Source of the DNA: a virus
Virus record (IMG/VR): IMGVR_UViG_3300036766_001879
Location: 1-26,632 of that record
Reading direction: 5' to 3' (one strand)
DNA: 26,632 nt
Position numbers and translations under genes: made by a program. Shown piece by piece: positions 21,883 to 26,632 of this stretch; the first letter of the stretch is position 1; every line of letters starts with the position of its first letter. Under the pieces are notes generated by a model that ran no database searches, was not told where the DNA came from, and was given only the letters and a program-made list of their open reading frames with translations.

Positions 21883-23726
21883 TTTGAGGGGAGGTCCGCG
21901 AGGCCGTCGACGAGGGCGGTGCCGAGCACCTGTTCCCAGACGGCGGCGATGTCGGGCGTGTGCAGGCGGGCCTCGGCAAAGAGCCGGGGCAGGTCGCGGC
22001 GCAGGGCTTGCAGGCCCGCGGCAAACTGGTCGGCGGGCAGTTCTTTCAACGCGGCGATCCGGTCGAGCAGCGGCAGCACCGCCTCGGTCTGCGCCGTGGT
22101 GAGGCGGCGCTGCGCGTGGCGGTCGAAGACGGCGCGGCCGGCGTCGACCAGGGCGCGGTTGGCGATCGAGGCCGGGTCGCCGGTGGCGGGATCGGAGTTT
22201 TTACCGTCGAGGCCGCCCGCGGCCTGCGGCTTGCCGGCGGGGGCATTGGGCACGAGGGTGACGGTGTAGCCGGTGCGTTCGCAGACTTCGTCGGCATCGA
22301 CCTGGTAGCCGGCGGTCTTGAGCGTGGCGATGTGGGCGACGATTTCGCCGAGCTTCGTCTCCTCCTGGGCGGAGAGGTCGAAGTAGGCGAGCTGCGGCTG
22401 GCCCGGAAAGCCAGCCTCGAGCCAGGGCTTGACGAGCTGCTTGTTGATCGTTTCCGAAATTTTCCGCGCCTCGCCCTTGGCGATCTGCTCGAAGGCGTCG
22501 GTGTGCGCGCTGCCGGCCAGGGTGCCCGAGCCGCTCTTGGCGATCATCGTGAGCATGCCGCCGGTGCCGACGAGGATCAGCTTTTCGGTCAGAAATTCGA
22601 GACGTTCCTTGAAGGGGGCGCCGGCGCGCGGCATGTCGTTCTTCGTGTAGAGCGAGCCGTAGGGCAGGTAACCGCTGCCACCCTGGCTGATCTCCTCCGC
22701 GGCGGCACGAAATTCCTCCTCCTTGCCCTGGGGGACCGCCGGCGGCCCGGTGATGACGCCGCTCGGGATGCCGTAGATCTCGCCGAACGCATCCCAGTCG
22801 ACCTCGGCGAGTTTCTTCGAGGTGAACTTGAGGAGCGCGATCCGGTTGATGTGCCGGCGCACCTCGCGGCTGAGGAAATTCGCCGGGTCGATGACGAGGT
22901 CCGGGCTGAGCGCGAAATAGCCGCTCTGCCAGGCGCGGGGGTTGTATTTCCAGCCACCGCGGAGGCCGTCGCGAATCACGTTCCACTGGTCGACGATCTC
23001 CAGGTGGTTGATCTCGCCGTCGTCGCCATGCCACTTCTCGCAGTGGGCGTAGCCGCGGAAGCTGGCCATCGCGAGGTGCTCGATCGCCTCGTAAAGGTTG
23101 TCGATTTTTTCGAGCTTCTCGCGGAGGAAATCCTCCTGTTCGCCGGCCAGCGCGCGCAGCGGCGACAGAATCTCGGAGTTCGGAGCGGGGGCCGGCTTTT
23201 TCGCCTTCGGGTCGTCGTCGTCGGTCGCCTTTTTCGCGAGCTTGACGGTGTAGTCCATCTCCAGGAGCCGGCTGGTGCGGCGGTCCACGAGGGCGAACAG
23301 GTCCGGGTCGGTGCCCTCCAGGAAGAAGTAAGTCCACTGGAGGTCGGCCATCCAGCCGCGGGTGTAGTCCTCGGAGAGGGCGCGGGCGCGCGCGACGTTG
23401 AAGCCGGCGAGCGGGTCGTAGAAATCGCGCCAGCGGGAGATGGCGGCGAGCCGGCGGGTGAGCGAGACGGAGCCCGAGGCATCGAGGCCGGCCGCGGTGA
23501 TGATGGCCGTGCTGGCATCGGGGGCGAAGGCCAGCGCGGCGGGGTTGCCGGCGAGGGCGGCATCGGCCGGCCCGGCGGAGGCGGCTTCGCGGTTGGCGAT
23601 TTTCGGGGTCTGACGCGCCGCAGATTGCCTTCTTGCAGCGCTTGCAACCGGGGTTTCAGCCACTTTGGCGCCCCCGCGGGATAGAGGGTGGCCGTTTTGG
23701 GCCTGCGGCGGTTTGGCGGGCTTCAT
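21879..23726 (-). CDS. Portal protein, Mu gp29-like (DUF935)
   Basis: This 615-residue protein forms the dodecameric DNA channel of the head vertex. Family features seen: WRDFYDPLAGFNVARARALS, a region describing remaining trimming of the membrane-free core (DRRTSRLLEMDYTVKLAKKA), ALLKFTSKKLAEVDWDAFGE, then EIYGIPSGVITGPPAVPQGK, matching the AEVYGIP-type motif of DUF935. It continues with EKLILVGTGGMLTMIAKSGS. The first ~60 residues are Lys/Ala/Pro-rich and variable. The C-terminal ~120 residues are helical. ATG at 23726 has a good ribosome site (AAGGAG, six bases upstream) and overlaps the terminase stop by ATGA. A longer frame upstream was rejected. Confidence 0.88.
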   Translation of the reverse strand: MKPAKPPQAQNGHPLSRGGAKVAETPVASAARRQSAARQTPKIANREAASAGPADAALAGNPAALAFAPDASTAIITAAGLDASGSVSLTRRLAAISRWRDFYDPLAGFNVARARALSEDYTRGWMADLQWTYFFLEGTDPDLFALVDRRTSRLLEMDYTVKLAKKATDDDDPKAKKPAPAPNSEILSPLRALAGEQEDFLREKLEKIDNLYEAIEHLAMASFRGYAHCEKWHGDDGEINHLEIVDQWNVIRDGLRGGWKYNPRAWQSGYFALSPDLVIDPANFLSREVRRHINRIALLKFTSKKLAEVDWDAFGEIYGIPSGVITGPPAVPQGKEEEFRAAAEEISQGGSGYLPYGSLYTKNDMPRAGAPFKERLEFLTEKLILVGTGGMLTMIAKSGSGTLAGSAHTDAFEQIAKGEARKISETINKQLVKPWLEAGFPGQPQLAYFDLSAQEETKLGEIVAHIATLKTAGYQVDADEVCERTGYTVTLVPNAPAGKPQAAGGLDGKNSDPATGDPASIANRALVDAGRAVFDRHAQRRLTTAQTEAVLPLLDRIAALKELPADQFAAGLQALRRDLPRLFAEARLHTPDIAAVWEQVLGTALVDGLADLPSK

Positions 23727-25789
23727 GCGAGGCTCCTTTCGCGGCGGGCGATTTGGCGGAAACTTTTGCGCCCAAAGCTGGCCGGCACGAAGAAGCCGGA
23801 AGCCTGGACGACCTTGGTCCCCACGGTTTCGGCCAGGGCGCTGTAGCCAGCGGCCAGCATGAAATGATTCTCGCACTTATCGACGTAGTCCCCGAGTTCC
23901 CCGCCCTCTTCCTCCGCGCGCTCGGAGCCGACCAGCAGATGCGAGTCGAGCTGGTCGAGCACGATCGGCGCACCGGGGCCTTTGCGCGGCAGGCGCATCG
24001 CCGGCTTCTCGCGCACGTAGGGCTTGCCGCCGGCCGGGTGGATGACATCGGCCACGCTTTCAGCTGGCGTCATGAATTCGCGCACGGCCCGGTCGATCGT
24101 CTCGAAGCGGTTGCACTCGATCAGCGGGACGAACATCGTGTGCGGCCCCTTCTCGAACACATCGAAGCCCTGGGCGATGCCGGCGCCACGCTTTTTCTTC
24201 GTGAAGGCCACGACCGCGCACCGCACGCCGGACCAGCTCTCGGTTGCGCCATTCCATACGAGGCCGCTCGGGAACTCGATGCGGGCATCCTTCGAGGTCG
24301 GCACCTTCGGCCAGTCTTCCAAATTTTCGAGGCCGTTCAGCCGCAGCGCGAGCGTGCGTGCCTCGTCGGTCGCGGGATTCTGGTCGATGAAGAGGACGGA
24401 GATCCCGAGCCGCGCGCAGAGCGACGCCGTGCGGTCGACCACGTTGCCGAGCGAAATTTGTTCGACGTGCTGGACTCGCTTGATGTCGGGTGCCTGCACC
24501 TCGCGGCTGAAGAACCAGCAGCGGCGGCCGGTATCGAGGCCGGCATAGCTCACACAGCCGGGCCGCATCTGCGGCGTCATATCGTAGACTTCGACGGCGC
24601 GGGAGCGATCGAGGATCGCGTCGGTGATTTTCTGCGCCGTGCTCTCGGGCATCGCCTTGCGATCACAGCAGAACGAAACCATCGCCTCGGGATCGGCGAC
24701 CGCGCGCACCCAGTCGGCCACGATCTGCGAGCCATCGATCGCGGGAATGCCGAACTGAGAAACGCGGAATGACCAGTTGCGCAGGCGCACCTGATCCGGC
24801 CGGCGGTGCACCCAGCGGAAGCCCTGCGGCGAGCGGTCCAGGGCCGTGCCGCATTTGACGCACGCGAAATAATAGTGGTTCGACGGATCGTGCGTGGCGA
24901 TCGAGGCGCCGTTCGGATCGTGGCGGAAATCGCCGGTGTTCTGGCACTGCGGATCGTTCAGCGACGGCGTGCCGCCGAGCGCGACGCGACAGCACTTCGG
25001 CCAGTTCTCTTCGAGATTCTGCTCGGCGCGACAAGCCGGGCAGGTGTGGATCTTCACGCCCTGGCTGCCGTCCTTCCACGCCTTGTGCATGCCACGGCCG
25101 GCGATGCGCTGCGTGCCAATCTTCGCCATCAGGCGAAGCGCGCTCGCCGTCATGCGGCCGCGCACGAACTTCTCGCGCGCCGGGTTGATGTCGTCGACCT
25201 CGTCGAGCGTCGTGAGATCGAAGGTGAAACTCGTCGGCACCTTGTTCAGGCCGATGATCATGCCCTGGCTGTGGCGCTCGCCGTCGGTGACGGTGAACGC
25301 GCCCTTGCGATTCACCGCCCGGCCCGACTTGTTCACGGCGCGGCCGACCTGCGTCATCTGCGCGAACCAGTCGAGCTGATCGAGGATGTCGGGGCGGAAC
25401 TTCGTATCGACCATGCCCTCGACGAGATCGTTGTCGGGCAGATAGAATCCCCAGTTCAGCCAGGCGCAGCTCGTGCCGTAGGCGCCGAGGTTCAGTTCGA
25501 GCGTCGATTTGCCCCACTGCGCGCCGCCGGCGATCGCGATCGTGGAATCCGGCAGCGGCTTGCCGGTGTGCGAGCCGAGCACGAGGTCGATCGTCTCGAC
25601 GATCTCGATCAACGCCTCGCGGCCGTTGAACGAATAAGGGCCGTGCTCGCCGCGCCCGATCGGCACGCGGGCCTGCGTGTCGAGGAACTCGCGGAAGCTT
25701 TTGCAGCGCGGCGCCTGCACCGCGCGGCCGTCGGCGTGGATGCGCTGGTCGAGCGAGGCGATGGCGGAAGGTGCGGGACGGATGGCCAT
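23723..25789 (-). CDS. Terminase large subunit, GpA-like
   Basis: This 688-residue packaging motor and nuclease has Walker A GGAQWGKS (88-95) and a Walker B-like TLDEVDD (194-200). Two Cys pairs (C250/C253 CPAC and C310/C313 CVKC) form a likely zinc site, characteristic of the GpA branch. The nuclease domain begins near YAGLDTG (415-421), followed by VLFIDQNP. The ATG at 25789 shares one base with the small terminase stop (TAATG), and the gene ends in an ATGA overlap with portal. An uninterrupted frame continues far upstream, but it crosses the small terminase gene and is a GC artefact. Confidence 0.92.
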   Translation of the reverse strand: MAIRPAPSAIASLDQRIHADGRAVQAPRCKSFREFLDTQARVPIGRGEHGPYSFNGREALIEIVETIDLVLGSHTGKPLPDSTIAIAGGAQWGKSTLELNLGAYGTSCAWLNWGFYLPDNDLVEGMVDTKFRPDILDQLDWFAQMTQVGRAVNKSGRAVNRKGAFTVTDGERHSQGMIIGLNKVPTSFTFDLTTLDEVDDINPAREKFVRGRMTASALRLMAKIGTQRIAGRGMHKAWKDGSQGVKIHTCPACRAEQNLEENWPKCCRVALGGTPSLNDPQCQNTGDFRHDPNGASIATHDPSNHYYFACVKCGTALDRSPQGFRWVHRRPDQVRLRNWSFRVSQFGIPAIDGSQIVADWVRAVADPEAMVSFCCDRKAMPESTAQKITDAILDRSRAVEVYDMTPQMRPGCVSYAGLDTGRRCWFFSREVQAPDIKRVQHVEQISLGNVVDRTASLCARLGISVLFIDQNPATDEARTLALRLNGLENLEDWPKVPTSKDARIEFPSGLVWNGATESWSGVRCAVVAFTKKKRGAGIAQGFDVFEKGPHTMFVPLIECNRFETIDRAVREFMTPAESVADVIHPAGGKPYVREKPAMRLPRKGPGAPIVLDQLDSHLLVGSERAEEEGGELGDYVDKCENHFMLAAGYSALAETVGTKVVQASGFFVPASFGRKSFRQIARRERSLA

Positions 25790-26307
25790 TATTCTTTCGC
25801 CTTCGCCAGCGCGGCCTTCATCGCTTCGAAATGCTTGAGCGCTTCGGCCTGGCCCTTGATCTCCGCGAAGAGCGCATCGAGCCCCTTCTCGATGTCCGTC
25901 TTCTTGGCCCACTCGTGCTTCTCGCGCTCCAGCTGCAGGCGCTGCGCTTCCAGCTCGCCCTTGCGCAGCGCGGCAAAGAGCACCGGGTCGCGATCCTGCG
26001 CGGCCTGAATCTCGAAATTCACCTGCGCCACCGAGCGCGCCTGCTCCGCGGTGACTTTCAACGCCGGAAGATTCCGAAGCGTGGCTTCCAGCTGCGACGA
26101 GGTGCTCGCCGCCAGCCGCAGCGTGAGCGAGCGCGGATACCAGGAGAAGAACACCGAGAGCGTGGCTTCGGAGACTTCCACGCCATGCGTGGCCTGCAGC
26201 CAGGCGAGCGCCTTGGCCAGCGTGGTGCGGCGCGCCGTCTGCCACAGTTCCTCCTGCAGGGCGTCCGGCAGGTTCTTCAGGATGGCTTCGCCTCGGGGCT
26301 TTTTCAT
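25789..26307 (-). CDS. Putative terminase small subunit
   Basis: This 172-residue protein is MKKPRGEAILKNLPDALQEE and following. The N-terminal ~60 residues could form a helix-turn-helix DNA-recognition domain (LAWLQATHGVEVSEATLSVF). The rest is a long charged coiled coil (AALRKGELEAQRLQLEREKH and onward) as used for oligomerisation. The pattern is similar to Mu gp27-like (DUF3486) small subunits. It directly precedes and is coupled to the large subunit. ATG at 26307 was chosen; no Shine-Dalgarno site is visible. Confidence 0.78.
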   Translation of the reverse strand: MKKPRGEAILKNLPDALQEELWQTARRTTLAKALAWLQATHGVEVSEATLSVFFSWYPRSLTLRLAASTSSQLEATLRNLPALKVTAEQARSVAQVNFEIQAAQDRDPVLFAALRKGELEAQRLQLEREKHEWAKKTDIEKGLDALFAEIKGQAEALKHFEAMKAALAKAKE

Positions 26308-26483
26308 ACATGGGCGGGCGATTCAAAATTAAACCGCTGGCCGGCAGCGTGGGCCGTGAACGCGGCCGTATGGCTTGCACCGGGCACAGGAGGGCAAAAA
26401 CCGGCGCCCGTATCATGGCGGGAACCGGCCAGCGGGTGGCGTGGTTGGGCCGAGCCGCGGGTGACACCGCGGGATAAGTGTGC

Positions 26484-26509
26484 GGCGGGGTTCGGCGATC
26501 CCGCCCTAC
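26484..26509. repeat. Palindromic repeat, copy 3
   Basis: This is the same unit as at 7325 and 16300, with one change in the right arm (ATCCCGCC instead of ACCCCGCC), which becomes a G-T or mismatched pair in the stem. Upstream of the terminase genes. Confidence 0.85.
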
Positions 26510-26608
26510 AAGCGGACAAAGGACCACGACGCGCCGGGATTGCGGAGCGATGCGGGGAGGCAATGGGAGCTGGGCATTCTCCGGTTGCCGGCGACATCGT
26601 GGAAAGTG

Positions 26609-26632
26609 GTAGGGCGGGGTCGGCGGCTCGGG
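26609..26632. repeat. Palindromic repeat, copy 4, inverted and cut by window edge
   Basis: GTAGGGCGGGGTCGGCG matches the reverse complement of the other copies (GTAGGGCGGGGTCGCCG) with one difference. The rest runs off the window, so its full length cannot be judged. Confidence 0.65.

Larger units (their letters stand above)
1519..26632 (-). mobile_element. Late half of a Mu-like transposable prophage with siphovirus tail
   Basis: All genes from 1642 to 26307 are co-oriented and form a complete packaging, head and tail set. Portal, protease, F-like and G-like genes are of Mu type. The tail has a long tape measure, a frameshifted chaperone pair and gene-transfer-agent-like tip proteins, the combination known from transposable siphophages such as D3112 and B3. 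The proposed right end is the TG at 1519. The left end, with transposase, repressor and lysis genes, is not in the window. The genes show no obvious disruption, so the virion module could be functional. Confidence 0.85.
26308..26632 (-). other. Repeat-rich region upstream of the terminase genes
   Basis: No convincing gene is seen in these 325 bases. A 97-codon frame (26597 to 26304) ends in an ATGA overlap with the small terminase, but it contains a palindromic repeat and has Pro/Arg/Ser-rich composition. Other content: an 11-bp inverted repeat CCGCTGGCCGG/CCGGCCAGCGG (26334-26344 and 26425-26435), an A/T-rich patch at 26321-26333, and the palindromic repeats listed separately. The late promoter could be here or further right; no -35/-10 pair was recognised. 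Confidence 0.5.

Noticed and set aside
23727-23876. Upstream start for the portal gene
   Set aside because: The ATG at 23726 has an AAGGAG ribosome site and the ATGA overlap; upstream codons overlap the terminase C-terminus.
25790-26563. N-terminal extension of the terminase large subunit (a 946-codon frame)
   Set aside because: It would cover the small terminase gene in another frame. The TAATG junction and normal GpA length support the start at 25789.
26304-26597. A 97-codon gene before the small terminase
   Set aside because: Despite an ATGA overlap, it spans a palindromic repeat and has low-quality Pro/Arg/Ser composition; kept only as a note.

Overview
The window is a GC-rich bacterial chromosome segment. 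On its far left are two NAD-biosynthesis genes read leftward: nadC (cut by the window edge) and nadA. Almost everything else, from about 1519 to the right edge, is the late (virion) half of a prophage whose genes all lie on the minus strand, so the gene order reads right to left. The host is most likely a verrucomicrobial (Opitutaceae-like) bacterium. That is inferred from the high GC, the scarcity of Shine-Dalgarno sites and several families of short spacer repeats; no marker gene proves it.

Reading with transcription, from 26.6 kb to 1.6 kb, the phage order is: small terminase, large terminase (GpA-like), Mu gp29-like portal, Mu I-like protease/scaffold, head decoration protein, major capsid protein, a protein with a Sec signal peptide, a head-tail adaptor candidate, an unknown 112-aa protein, a Mu F-like head morphogenesis protein with a C-terminal nuclease-like tail, a Mu G-like virion morphogenesis protein, a tail terminator candidate, the tail tube protein, a Pro-rich repeat protein, a tail fiber-like protein with a signal peptide, the tail assembly chaperone pair with a -1 frameshift, the tape measure protein, a DUF2163/BR0599-type distal tail protein, an NlpC/P60-like peptidase, a 61-aa protein, a large tail-tip protein and a terminal 118-aa protein. 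Mu-type head genes joined to a long flexible tail with gene-transfer-agent-like tip genes fit the transposable siphophages (B3/D3112/RcapMu type). Transposase, repressor and lysis genes are not in the window and would lie to its right.

The left boundary is informative. A 5'-TG at 1519 is followed at once by two adjacent 21-22 bp imperfect repeats, as expected of the transposase-binding right end of a Mu-like phage. This end lies inside the 5' part of nadA. The nadA reading frame stays open into the phage, so the visible gene would encode a hybrid whose first 22 residues are phage-derived.

The second notable layer is the spacers. Most late-gene spacers carry a recurring A-rich leader (variants of AATCCAAAATC) directly before the start codon, often behind a GC-rich CTCGCG...CGCGCCG block. 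Others hold a palindromic repeat built on GGCGGGGT/ACCCCGCC. A 55-bp copy of one spacer element has been captured in frame in the N-terminus of the tail fiber gene. The densest head genes instead use ATGA or TAATG stop-start overlaps. No tRNA, rRNA, CRISPR array or convincing rho-independent terminator was seen.
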